From Roseateles sp. (GTDB lineage Bacteria > Pseudomonadota > Gammaproteobacteria > Burkholderiales > Burkholderiaceae), in the NCBI GenBank assembly GCA_019232985.1, contig JAFAMW010000067.1, positions 15,704 to 79,703 of the forward strand: 64,000 nucleotides of DNA. The letters run 5' to 3'. A program made the translations under genes and the position numbers. Shown here piece after piece: positions 7,815 through 15,685 of the stretch. Within the stretch, counting starts at the first letter, position 1. Each line of letters begins with the position of its first letter. The notes below the pieces were generated by a model. It was not told where the DNA came from. It searched no databases and saw only the letters and a list, made by a program, of their open reading frames with translations.

Positions 7815-8450
7815 TCAGTCGATGCCGACGACCTTGTGCATCTGCACCGACAGCCGCCATTGCGGGTGCTCCATGCAGTAGGCGACCGCGTCGCGCGTGT
7901 GCCGGGCCTTGAGCAGACTGTCCATGGGCTGCAGGAAGAAATGCGCGAAGGCCAGCGCCGCGAAGCGCTCGGGCCGCGCCAGCGGCTGCGGGAACACGAG
8001 CTTGAGCTCGTCGCCGCGGGTCAGCACGAGCTCGGCGTCGGCCTTGGGGCTCACGCAGATCCAGTCGAGCCCCGGCGGCGCGGGCTGGGTGCCGTTGGTC
8101 TCGACGGCGACCTCGAAGCCGCGCGCGTGCAGCGCGTCGATCGCGGCCGCGTCGAGCTGCAGCAGCGGCTCGCCGCCCGTGCACACGACGTAGCGCCGGC
8201 CGCCCGCGGCGTCGGCCGGCCAGAACGAGGCGACCGCGTCGGCGAGCGCCTCGGCCGTCGCGAACTTGCCGCCGTTCTGGCCGTCGGTGCCGACGAAGTC
8301 GGTGTCGCAAAAGGTGCAGACGGCGCCCGCGCGGTCCTGCTCGCGGCCGCTCCACAGATTGCAGCCGGCGAAGCGGCAGAACACGGCCGCGCGGCCCGCC
8401 TGCGCGCCCTCGCCCTGCAGCGTGTAGAAGATCTCTTTGACTGAGTACAT
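7815..8450 (-). CDS. queE: 7-carboxy-7-deazaguanine synthase QueE
   Basis: 211 residues. A radical-SAM enzyme that converts 6-carboxy-5,6,7,8-tetrahydropterin to 7-carboxy-7-deazaguanine in queuosine synthesis. The N-terminal FYTLQGEG is diagnostic. The iron-sulfur cluster loop is the enlarged C-x14-C-x2-C type (CNLW to CTFCD) known from Burkholderia multivorans QueE. TGGEPLLQ is the SAM-binding GGE motif and VETNGT follows. The start is set at MYSVKEIFYTLQGEG. The QueD-type gene lies upstream on the same strand, giving the two consecutive pathway steps. Confidence 0.95.
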   Translation of the reverse strand: MYSVKEIFYTLQGEGAQAGRAAVFCRFAGCNLWSGREQDRAGAVCTFCDTDFVGTDGQNGGKFATAEALADAVASFWPADAAGGRRYVVCTGGEPLLQLDAAAIDALHARGFEVAVETNGTQPAPPGLDWICVSPKADAELVLTRGDELKLVFPQPLARPERFAALAFAHFFLQPMDSLLKARHTRDAVAYCMEHPQWRLSVQMHKVVGID

Positions 8451-8463
8451 GTCAGCCCCTTGT

Positions 8464-8534
8464 CTCACGGGTACGTGAGCCGATCCCCCAAGGGGATTCG
8501 GCTCGGCTTGGGACGGCCCGGCGCTCGAGCCGGG
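8464..8534. repeat. three consecutive short hairpins between the QueD and queE genes
   Basis: CTCACG/CGTGAG (8464-8479), GAGCCGATCCCC/GGGGATTCGGCTC (8477-8504, one bulge) and CCCGGC/GCCGGG (8517-8534) nearly fill the 84-base gap. The first two overlap and would be mutually exclusive. No U-tract follows on the minus strand, so this is more likely an mRNA stability or attenuation element than a terminator. I cannot fit it to a preQ1 riboswitch. Confidence 0.5.
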
Positions 8535-9638
8535 TCATACCGGAATCAACTCCTCGAGCTGGGACGCGAACACGATCGAACCGCTGCCGCGCGTCTCGTA
8601 CATGTCGACGCGGTCGATCTGCGGCAGCACGGCGCCGCCCTTGGCGAGCACCCAGGCCGCGAGGCTCGCGGTGTCGCCGTCGGGCAGGTCGGCGATCTCG
8701 TAGAGCGGGCGGTGGTCGATCGCCTTGAAGATCGGGTCGAACAGGGTCTTCACGTCGCCGAAGTCGACGGTCCAGCCCATCACCGCGTCGAGCGCCGCGC
8801 TCAGGTGCAGGCGCAGCGTGTAGGTATGGCCGTGGACGCCGCGCAGCGGGCTGTCCGCGGGCGCGTGGTCGAGACGGATCGCGCTGTCGAGCGTCATCTC
8901 CTTCCAGATCCGGTACTCGCGGCCGTCGAAGTTCGCGCCGCAGGAGCCGGTCTCGTAGACCGTGACCCAGGAGAGCTCGGGCAGCCGCGGCTTGAGCCGC
9001 GCCCACAGCCACGAGGAGATGATCTCGCTCGTCGGGTTCGCAAGCCCCTCGATGCCGTTCAGGCATTGGTAGTTGAGCTGCATGTGGAAGGGCGCCCAGA
9101 CCTCGTCGAGATGGTCGTAGTCGACCGCGAGGTCGCGGCTGCCGAGGTCCTGGTTCGCGTGCAGGATCACCTCGAAGCCATGGCCGTGCATGCGCCCGCA
9201 TTTGTGGCCGAGCGGCACGTTGGGCAGCTGGTGCGCGGCCTGGAAGCGGTAGCGCCGCCACACATGGGCCTGGCCCGCGGCGTCGAGGTCGACGCCCGAA
9301 TGCCGGGTGCTCTGCACGCCGACCTGCTGGACGCCGGGCACGCCGAACTCGCGCTCGAGCCGCGCGCGGATCCAGCGCGCGATGTTCTCGTCGGTCGGCT
9401 GTTCGATATGGTCGTTGAGCAGGCCGTGGTCGAGCGGCGCGACGCAGGCCTCGAGGCGGCGGCGCAGCGCCTCGACCTCGCCGCCCGGGAACGGCGCCCA
9501 GCCGGCCGGCAGCTGCGCGCGCACGGTCGCGAAATAGCTGTGGCCGTGCAGGCCGCGGCTGCGATGGCCCGCGGGCAGCACCGGGATGCGGCAGGCGGAC
9601 TCGAAGCCGGCCGAAGCGGAGGTCAGGACTAGGCTCAT
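8535..9638 (-). CDS. queD: 6-carboxytetrahydropterin synthase QueD, three tandem domains
   Basis: 367 residues, about three times the usual QueD length. Three 6-PTPS-like repeats are visible: residues 1-120 (LHGHSY at 30-35, LDHGLLND at 69-76), 125-245 (FQAAHQLP, KCGRMHGHGF at 146-155, YETG at 228-231) and 250-367 (GVHGHTY, IDHRPLY, MYETRG). Only the middle unit has the catalytic Cys (C147) and a complete FxxAH zinc site; units 1 and 3 have the Asp-His pair (D70/H71, D308/H309) that unit 2 lacks. QueD makes 6-carboxytetrahydropterin from 7,8-dihydroneopterin triphosphate. Paired with queE. Confidence 0.85.
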   Translation of the reverse strand: MSLVLTSASAGFESACRIPVLPAGHRSRGLHGHSYFATVRAQLPAGWAPFPGGEVEALRRRLEACVAPLDHGLLNDHIEQPTDENIARWIRARLEREFGVPGVQQVGVQSTRHSGVDLDAAGQAHVWRRYRFQAAHQLPNVPLGHKCGRMHGHGFEVILHANQDLGSRDLAVDYDHLDEVWAPFHMQLNYQCLNGIEGLANPTSEIISSWLWARLKPRLPELSWVTVYETGSCGANFDGREYRIWKEMTLDSAIRLDHAPADSPLRGVHGHTYTLRLHLSAALDAVMGWTVDFGDVKTLFDPIFKAIDHRPLYEIADLPDGDTASLAAWVLAKGGAVLPQIDRVDMYETRGSGSIVFASQLEELIPV

Positions 9639-9686
9639 AGGGGCGCTATTGTCGCCTAGGTACTTACCCGAATCATGCGCAACAGT

Positions 9687-9716
9687 TGTCGAAACGGGCG
9701 GCCATCATTCGTCGTC
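9687..9716 (+). promoter_or_regulatory. ECF42-type promoter, TGTCGA-N17-CGTC
   Basis: TGTCGA at 9687-9692 and CGTC at 9710-9713 (a second CGTC overlaps at 9713-9716) are separated by 17 bases. This matches the -35 TGTCGA and -10 CG(A/T)C elements reported for ECF42 sigma factors. The predicted start lies about 30 bases before the DGPF gene, whose downstream partner encodes an ECF42-like sigma factor, so autoregulation is likely. Confidence 0.65.
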
Positions 9717-9752
9717 TGTGTGCAGTCCCGCAAATCCAGACAGGAGATTCCC

Positions 9753-10187
9753 ATGCGATTCATGATCATCGTCCACGCGACCGCGCGCAGCGAAGCCGGC
9801 ATCATGCCCGGCCCCGAAGACGGCCTGATGGCCGAGATGGCCGCCTACCACGAGGAGCTCGCGCGGAGCGGCGTGCTGCTCGACGCGAACGGCCTCAAGC
9901 CGAGCAGCGCGGGCTGGCGCATCACCTACCAGGACGGCCAGCGCAGCGTCATCGACGGCCCGTTCGCCGAGACCAAGGAGCTGATCGCCGGCTACACCCT
10001 GATCCAGGTCAGCAGCCGCGAGGAGGCGATGGAATGGGCGCGGCGCTTCCCCGCGCCCTTCGGCAAGCAGGGCGACGGCGGCATGATCGAGGTGCGCCAG
10101 CTGTTCGAGGCGGCCGACTTCGAGGAGCAGCCCGGGCGCGAGGAGTTCGTCCGCCTGCGCGCCGAGCTCGCCGCCAAGCAGGGCTGA
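9753..10187 (+). CDS. YCII-related DGPF-domain protein
   Basis: 144 residues. The family signature MRFMIIVHAT opens the protein; VIDGPFAETKELIAGYTLIQ at about residues 68-87 contains the DGPF motif. The fold is ferredoxin-like, related to YciI. DGPF proteins are consistently encoded with ECF42 sigma factors, as here (4-base gap), and their biochemical role is unclear. The start follows AGGAGATTCCC. Confidence 0.9.
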   Translation: MRFMIIVHATARSEAGIMPGPEDGLMAEMAAYHEELARSGVLLDANGLKPSSAGWRITYQDGQRSVIDGPFAETKELIAGYTLIQVSSREEAMEWARRFPAPFGKQGDGGMIEVRQLFEAADFEEQPGREEFVRLRAELAAKQG

Positions 10188-10191
10188 AGCC

Positions 10192-11568
10192 GTGGACGTT
10201 GGCGCCGACGAGCACTCGGGCGCTGCGCCGCCGCCGCCGAGGGACATCGCCGCGCAGATCGCGGCGTTGTGGCGCATCGAGGCCGCCCGCATCGTCGGCG
10301 CGCTCGCGCGCGTCGTGCGCGACGTCGGCCAGGCCGAGGACCTGGCCCAGGACGCACTCGTCGAGGCGCTCGAACGCTGGCCGCGCGACGGCCTGCCCGA
10401 GCGCCCGGCGGCCTGGCTGATGGCCGTGGCTAAGCGCCGCGCGATCGACGCGCTGCGCGCACGCACGCGCCACGCGGAGCTCGACGAGGACTTCGCGCGC
10501 GAGCTCGCGACGCTGGGCCTCGACCGCAGCGAGGACTTCGCGCCGGCCCTGCTCGACGCGCGCGAGCGCATCGCCGACGACCAGCTGCGCCTGATCTTCA
10601 CGGCCTGCCATCCGCTGCTCGCGCCCGACGCGCGCGCGGCGCTGGCCTTGAAGGTGCTTGCCGGCCTGTCGACGGCCGAGATCGCGCGCGCCTTCCTCGC
10701 CGAGGACGCGACGATTGCGCAGCGCATCGTGCGCGCGAAGCGCACGCTCGCGGCGGCCGGCGTCGGCTTCGAGCAGCCCGCGCCGGCCGCGCGCGCCGCG
10801 CGCCTGGCCTCGGTGCTCGAGGTCGTCTACCTGATCTTCAACGAGGGCCATACGGCCAGCACCGGCCCCGCCCTGACGCGCCCCGCGCTGTGCGACGAGG
10901 CCTTGCGCCTCGCGCGCCAGCTCGCCGCGCTGATGCCCGGCGACGCCGAGGCCTGGGGCCTGCTCGCCCTGCTCGAGCTGAGCGCGGCGCGCCTGCCGGC
11001 GCGCCACGACGCCGCGGGCCGCCCGGTCTTGCTGCTCGAGCAGGACCGCTCGCGCTGGGACCGCCTGCTGATCCGCCGCGGCCTCGACGCGCTCGCGCAC
11101 GCGAAAGCGCCCGGCTTCTATGCGCTGCAGGCGCGCATCGCGGCCTGCCACGCGCAGGCGCGGCGCGCCGAGGACACCGACTGGCTGCGCATCGTCGCGC
11201 TCTACGACGGGCTCGCCCAGCTCGCGCCGTCGCCGGTCGTCGCGCTGAACCAAGCGATGGCGATCAGCCGCGTCGACGCGCCCGGCTACGGCCCGGCCGT
11301 CGCACTCGAACTGCTGGATCAGCTGGCCGGCGAACCCGCGCTGCGCGGCTACGCGTGGCTGCACGGCGCCCGCGCCGACCTGCTCGAGCGCCTGGGGCGC
11401 CCGGACGCTGCGCGCGAGGCCTACGCGGCCGCGCTCGCGCTCACGCGCAACGAGGTCGAGCGCGCGCAGCTCGAGGCGCGCATCGCCTACTTGGCGTCGG
11501 CCGCCTGCGCCGAGTCGTCGGCCGCGTCGGCCAACATCTTCTGCATCAGCGCGAAGAAGCGGTCGTAG
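10192..11568 (+). CDS. ECF42-like RNA polymerase sigma factor with C-terminal TPR-like extension
   Basis: 458 residues from a GTG start four bases after the DGPF stop. Residues 15-100 hold the sigma-2 region (VVRDVGQAEDLAQDALVEAL, then AWLMAVAKRRAIDALRA) and about 130-200 sigma-4. The long helical C-terminal domain (DUF6596/TPR-like; VYLIFNEGH, LNQAMAISRVDAPGYG) replaces an anti-sigma factor in this group and is thought to control activity. The last 27 codons overlap the DUF2242 gene read in the opposite direction, and that tail is not family-like, so the ancestral stop may have been lost. Confidence 0.88.
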   Translation: MDVGADEHSGAAPPPPRDIAAQIAALWRIEAARIVGALARVVRDVGQAEDLAQDALVEALERWPRDGLPERPAAWLMAVAKRRAIDALRARTRHAELDEDFARELATLGLDRSEDFAPALLDARERIADDQLRLIFTACHPLLAPDARAALALKVLAGLSTAEIARAFLAEDATIAQRIVRAKRTLAAAGVGFEQPAPAARAARLASVLEVVYLIFNEGHTASTGPALTRPALCDEALRLARQLAALMPGDAEAWGLLALLELSAARLPARHDAAGRPVLLLEQDRSRWDRLLIRRGLDALAHAKAPGFYALQARIAACHAQARRAEDTDWLRIVALYDGLAQLAPSPVVALNQAMAISRVDAPGYGPAVALELLDQLAGEPALRGYAWLHGARADLLERLGRPDAAREAYAAALALTRNEVERAQLEARIAYLASAACAESSAASANIFCISAKKRS

Positions 11569-12083
11569 AAGGTGCCGGCCGGGATCGTCTCGGACGCGAC
11601 CTTGACCATCGAGTCCTGCGACGAGGACAGCGGCATCGAGATCGAGCCGATCGCCGACACGCCGATCGACGCCGAGTTCGGATTGCGCTTGATCACGTAG
11701 CGGTCCTGCTGGGCCGACACATAGGCCGTGGTGACCTCGCCGTTCCTGCCGTCGGCGATGCAGACGATGCTGATCGTGATCTCGACGTGGACCTCGCCGT
11801 CGGGCTGGAAGCGCTTGACGCCGCTGACCTGGCCCTTGAGCGTCGTCGGGTTGATCACGTAGCCCTGGCTCAGCAGCGCGCGGCGCCCGGCCTCGCAGCT
11901 GTCCGCGACATTGCCGTCGAACAGGCGCGAGAAGGTCTCGTCGGCCTGGAAGCGCTCGGACTGGTAGACCCGGTCGGCCTTGGTCGTCGACGACGAACTC
12001 GGGCCGGAGATGCAGCCCGAGAGCAGTAGCAGCGGCGCGGCGAGCGCGAGGGCGTAGGCGGGTCGGATTTTCGGCAGCGTCAT
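11487..12083 (-). CDS. DUF2242-family lipoprotein
   Basis: 198 residues. The N-terminus MTLPKIRPAYALALAAPLLLLSGC is a lipoprotein signal with lipobox LSGC. The body (RLFDGNVADSCEAGRRALLS, LKGQVSGVKRFQPDGEVHVE) matches the periplasmic DUF2242 family of unknown function. The ATG is the one that begins the signal peptide. A TGATAAT -10-like box lies about 50 bases upstream on the minus strand. Its 3' end overlaps the sigma-factor gene by 82 bases. Confidence 0.75.
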   Translation of the reverse strand: MTLPKIRPAYALALAAPLLLLSGCISGPSSSSTTKADRVYQSERFQADETFSRLFDGNVADSCEAGRRALLSQGYVINPTTLKGQVSGVKRFQPDGEVHVEITISIVCIADGRNGEVTTAYVSAQQDRYVIKRNPNSASIGVSAIGSISMPLSSSQDSMVKVASETIPAGTFYDRFFALMQKMLADAADDSAQAADAK

Positions 12084-12216
12084 GGGGCGAGGCAGCGGGC
12101 GGCAAGGCGCGGCAGCGGGCGAAAGGCTGTGGAGATTATCAGGGGGAGCCCGGATGACCCTGTAGCGCAAGGCATGCAAAGACTTGTATGCGCCCGTGGG
12201 CACAATCGCCCGCACC

Positions 12217-13437
12217 ATGCACAGCTTCGTCCTCGCCGTTTTCGGCCTCGTCTACCTCGGCATGATTCTCGGCGGCCTGCCCTTGCTGCAGCTCGACCGC
12301 ACCGGCATCGCGCTGCTCGGCGCGATCGCGCTGATCGGCGGCGACGCGCTGTCGGTCGACGCCGCCGCGCGCGCCGTGCACCTGCCGACGCTGATCCTGC
12401 TGTTCTCGTTCATGGTGCTGTCGGCACAGATGCGCCTGGGCGGCTTCTACGCCTGGGTCACGCGCGGCCTCGCGGGGCTGCGCGTCGGGCCGGCCGGGCT
12501 GCTGCTCGCGCTCATCCTCGTGACGGCGGTCCTGTCGGCGGTGTTCAGCAACGACGTCGTGTGCCTCGCCGTCGCGCCCGTGCTCGTCGCCGCCTGCCGG
12601 CGCCGCGCGCTGAACCCCCTGCCCTTCCTGCTCGCTCTCGCGTGCAGCGCGAACATCGGCTCGGCCGCGAGCCTGATCGGCAATCCGCAGAACATGCTGA
12701 TCGGCCAGACGCTCGCGCTCTCGTTCGGCGGCTACGCGCGCGCGACGCTCGCGCCCGTGTTCGCCGGCCTGCTGCTGTGCTGGGCATTGATCGCGTGGCG
12801 CGCGCGCGGGGGCTGGACCGCGGCGGGCGGCGCGCCGGTCGACGCGGGCGACGACGAGCCGCTCGACCGCTGGCAGACGCTCAAGGGCCTGCTCGTCGCG
12901 GGCGCGATCCTGCTCGCCTATCTGTGCACCGACTGGCCGCGCGAGATCGTCGCGCTGACGGGGGCCGGCGTGCTGCTGACGAGCCGCAAGTTCCACTCGA
13001 GCCGCGTGCTGGGCCTCGTCGACTGGGAGCTGCTCGTGCTGTTCATCGGCCTGTTCGTCGTCAACGCGGCGCTGATGCGCACGGGCCTGCCGGCGCGCTG
13101 GGTCGCCGACGCGGCCGCGGCGGGTCTGCCGCTCGACCATGCGGCGACGCTGTTCGGCGCGAGCTTCGTGCTCTCGAACATCGTCTCGAACGTGCCGGCC
13201 GTGATGCTGCTGCTGCCGGTCGCCGGCACGCACCCGCTCGGCGGGCCGCTGCTCGCGCTGTCGAGCACGCTCGCCGGCAACCTGTTCATCGTCGGCTCGA
13301 TCGCGAACATCATCGTCGTCGACGCGGCCGCGCGCGCGGGCGTCGCGATCGACTGGCGCCGCCACGCCGCGGTCGGCGTGCCGGTCACGCTCGCGACGCT
13401 CGCGGTCGCGGCGGGGTGGCTCTGGCTGCGGGGCTAG
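12217..13437 (+). CDS. SLC13/ArsB-like anion permease
   Basis: 406 residues, about eleven membrane helices. LFSFMVLSAQMRLGGFY, AVFSNDVVCLAVAPVLV and ANIGSAASLIGNPQNMLIG carry the conserved Asn-rich hairpin motifs of the ion-transporter superfamily, repeated in the second half as FVLSNIVSNVPAVML and AGNLFIVGSIANIIVV. Members export arsenite or import dicarboxylates or sulfate; the substrate here is not resolved. The start at MHSFVLAVFG begins the first helix; an ATG eleven codons upstream is possible. CACAAT lies ten bases before the chosen ATG. Divergent from the DUF2242 lipoprotein. Confidence 0.85.
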   Translation: MHSFVLAVFGLVYLGMILGGLPLLQLDRTGIALLGAIALIGGDALSVDAAARAVHLPTLILLFSFMVLSAQMRLGGFYAWVTRGLAGLRVGPAGLLLALILVTAVLSAVFSNDVVCLAVAPVLVAACRRRALNPLPFLLALACSANIGSAASLIGNPQNMLIGQTLALSFGGYARATLAPVFAGLLLCWALIAWRARGGWTAAGGAPVDAGDDEPLDRWQTLKGLLVAGAILLAYLCTDWPREIVALTGAGVLLTSRKFHSSRVLGLVDWELLVLFIGLFVVNAALMRTGLPARWVADAAAAGLPLDHAATLFGASFVLSNIVSNVPAVMLLLPVAGTHPLGGPLLALSSTLAGNLFIVGSIANIIVVDAAARAGVAIDWRRHAAVGVPVTLATLAVAAGWLWLRG

Positions 13438-13451
13438 GGTGCCCGATATAA

Positions 13452-13468
13452 ATATCACGTCGTGATAT
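13452..13468. promoter_or_regulatory. perfect 17-bp dyad, probable MarR operator
   Basis: ATATCACG-T-CGTGATAT is a perfect palindrome around one central T, 28 bases before the marR-type ATG. MarR dimers bind AT-rich dyads of this size, usually overlapping their own promoter. It would control the regulator, the ClC channel and perhaps the HPP gene. Confidence 0.7.
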
Positions 13469-13495
13469 AGTCTTGGTCTTTGCCCGGACCATGCC

Positions 13496-13909
13496 ATGGC
13501 CGCGCCGCGCCTGACCAAAACGCATTTCGAGACGCTCGCCGAGTTCCGCTACCAGATGCGCCGCTTCGAGCGCTTCTCGGAGCTCGCCGCGCGCGACGCC
13601 GGCATCACGCCGCAGCAATACCTGCTGATGCTGCAGGTCAAGGGCACGCCCGGGCGCGACTGGGCCCTCGTCGGCGAGCTCGCCGAGCGCCTGCAGATGC
13701 AGCCCCACGGCGCGGTCGCGCTCGTCGCGCGCTGCGAGGCGCAGGGCCTCGTTGCGAAGCAGCCCGACCCCGCCGACCGCCGCCAGGTCCAGGTCCACCT
13801 GAGCGAGGCCGGCGAGCAGCTGCTGCGCCGCCTCGCCGACCTGCACCGCGCCGAGCTCAAGTCGCTGCGCGGCGTGTTCACCGTTCCGCAGATCGACCTC
13901 GAGCCATGA
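13496..13909 (+). CDS. MarR family transcriptional regulator
   Basis: 137 residues, standard MarR length. The winged helix is in the middle: LVGELAERLQMQPHGAVALV (recognition helix) and KQPDPADRRQVQVHLSEAG (wing with the conserved DxRxxxV). The flanking helices form the dimer interface. Its stop overlaps the ClC start in ATGA, so it is translationally coupled to the channel, which suggests the channel is its main target. The ligand is unknown. Confidence 0.9.
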   Translation: MAAPRLTKTHFETLAEFRYQMRRFERFSELAARDAGITPQQYLLMLQVKGTPGRDWALVGELAERLQMQPHGAVALVARCEAQGLVAKQPDPADRRQVQVHLSEAGEQLLRRLADLHRAELKSLRGVFTVPQIDLEP

Positions 13910-15675
13910 GTTCCCCATCCGACACCGAACACCGCTTCGAACGCGCCGACTTCGACCAGGACCGGCGCCTGCTGCTGATGGCCGTGCTCGCGGCCGTGAT
14001 CGGCCTGTCCGCGACCGGCGGCGCCTGGCTGCTGCTCGCGATGATCCGGCTGTTCACGAACGCGTTCTTCTTCCAGAGCCTGTCGCTCGCGGCGCGCTCG
14101 CCGGCCGCGAACCAGCTCGGCGCCTGGGTCGTCGCCGTGCCCGCGCTCGGCGGCCTGGTCGTCGGCCTGATGGCGCGCCTGGGCACCGACAAGATCCGCG
14201 GCCACGGCATCCCCGAGGCGATCGAGGCGATCCTGTTCGGCCAGAGCAAGATGTCGCCCAAGGTCGCCGTGCTCAAGCCGCTGTCCTCGGGCATCGCGAT
14301 CGGCAGCGGCGGCCCGTTCGGCGCCGAGGGCCCGATCATCATGACCGGCGGCGCGATCGGCTCGCTGCTCGCGCAGTTCGTGCGCCTGAGCGCGGCCGAG
14401 CGCAAGGCCCTGCTCGTCGCCGGCGCCGCGGCCGGCATGACGGCCGTGTTCGGCACGCCGCTCGCGGCCGTGCTGCTCGCCGTCGAGGTGCTGCTGTTCG
14501 AGCTGCGGCCGCGCAGCCTGCTGCCGGTCGGCGTCGCGTGCGCGGTCGCGGGCTTCGCGCGGCCGCTGCTGCTCGAGCCCGGCTATCTGTTCGCGCTGAC
14601 GACCGGCCCGGGCGGCCCCTGGATCGCCGCCGAATGCCTGGCCGCGGGCCTCGTCTCGGGCCTGCTCGCGGCCGCGCTGTCGCGCGCGCTCTACGCGATC
14701 GAGGACGGCTTCGGCCGCCTGCCGCTGCACTGGATGTGGTGGCCCGCGCTCGGCGGCCTCGTCGTCGGCGTCGGTGGCTGGCTCGAGCCGCGCACGCTCG
14801 GCGTTGGCTACGATGTGATCGACGCGCTCTTGCACCGCCAGCTGCCGGGCGGCGCGGCGCTCGCGGTCGTCGCCGTCAAGGCCGTGATCTGGCTCGTCGC
14901 GCTGGGCTCGCTGACCTCGGGCGGCGTGCTCGCGCCCGTGCTCACGATCGGGGCCGGCGTCGGCCTGCTCGTCGGCCTCGTGATGCCGGGCCCCGACGCC
15001 GCGCTGTGGCCGCTGCTGTGCATGGCCGGCGTGCTCGGCGGCGTGATGCACGCGCCGCTGATGGCCGCGGCCTTCGCCTACGGCCTCACCGGCGACGCCG
15101 ACGCGCTGCTGCCGCTGCTCGCGACGACCGTCGTGTCCTACGGCTGCACGGTGCTGCTGATGCGCCGCTCGATCCTGACCGAGAAGATCGCGCGCCGCGG
15201 CCGCCATATCTGGCGCGAGACCGGCGTCGACCCGCTCGAGCGCCACGCGGTCGAGGAATGGATGAGCCGCGCGGTTCAGAGCCTCGCGGCCGACGCGAGC
15301 GTCGCCGCGGCGCTCGCCGAGCGCTTCGGCGCGGGCCAGCAGCACCGCGCTTTCCCGGTGCTCGACAGCGCGGGCCGCCTCGTCGGCGTCGTCGACCGCG
15401 CGGCGCTGCTCGCGGCCGACCCGGCCGTCACCTGCGCCGCGGTCTGCGCCGCGCAGGCCCTGCACTTCGCGCTGCCGCAGGAGACCTGCCGCGCCGCGGC
15501 CACGCGCATGGCGCGGCTTCAGCTCGAGCGCCTGCCGGTCGTCGCCGACGCCGCGTCGCTGCGCCTCGTCGGCCTGATCGCGCGCAGCGACCTGATCGAG
15601 CCGACGCTGGCCCACCACCACGAGGAAGAGCTGCGCGAACGCCCGCGCCGGCTCGACTGGTGGGCGCGGCGCTGA
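13906..15675 (+). CDS. ClC-family chloride channel or antiporter with CBS pair
   Basis: 589 residues. GHGIPEA at 99-105 (variant of GSGIP), GSGGPFGAEGP at 133-143 with the gating Glu141 (Ala replaces the usual Arg of GREGP), and a later GGVLAPVLTIGAGVG define a ClC protein. About residues 450-575 form two CBS repeats (HRAFPVLDSAGRLVGVVDR, LERLPVVADAASLRLVGLIA) that sense adenine nucleotides. Bacterial ClCs with a proton-coupling Glu exchange chloride or fluoride for protons. Second gene of the MarR operon; the HPP gene follows after 10 bases. Confidence 0.92.
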   Translation: MSSPSDTEHRFERADFDQDRRLLLMAVLAAVIGLSATGGAWLLLAMIRLFTNAFFFQSLSLAARSPAANQLGAWVVAVPALGGLVVGLMARLGTDKIRGHGIPEAIEAILFGQSKMSPKVAVLKPLSSGIAIGSGGPFGAEGPIIMTGGAIGSLLAQFVRLSAAERKALLVAGAAAGMTAVFGTPLAAVLLAVEVLLFELRPRSLLPVGVACAVAGFARPLLLEPGYLFALTTGPGGPWIAAECLAAGLVSGLLAAALSRALYAIEDGFGRLPLHWMWWPALGGLVVGVGGWLEPRTLGVGYDVIDALLHRQLPGGAALAVVAVKAVIWLVALGSLTSGGVLAPVLTIGAGVGLLVGLVMPGPDAALWPLLCMAGVLGGVMHAPLMAAAFAYGLTGDADALLPLLATTVVSYGCTVLLMRRSILTEKIARRGRHIWRETGVDPLERHAVEEWMSRAVQSLAADASVAAALAERFGAGQQHRAFPVLDSAGRLVGVVDRAALLAADPAVTCAAVCAAQALHFALPQETCRAAATRMARLQLERLPVVADAASLRLVGLIARSDLIEPTLAHHHEEELRERPRRLDWWARR

Positions 15676-15685
15676 CAATCTGCCG

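Noticed and set aside
5851..8355. An 834-residue minus-strand open frame across the GDSL, OmpW and queE genes
   Set aside because: It runs antisense to two recognisable plus-strand genes and out of frame through queE; its composition is shadow-like.
12184..12216. Upstream ATG extending the anion permease by 11 residues
   Set aside because: The next ATG begins the first membrane helix and is better placed relative to the CACAAT box; the extension has no family support.
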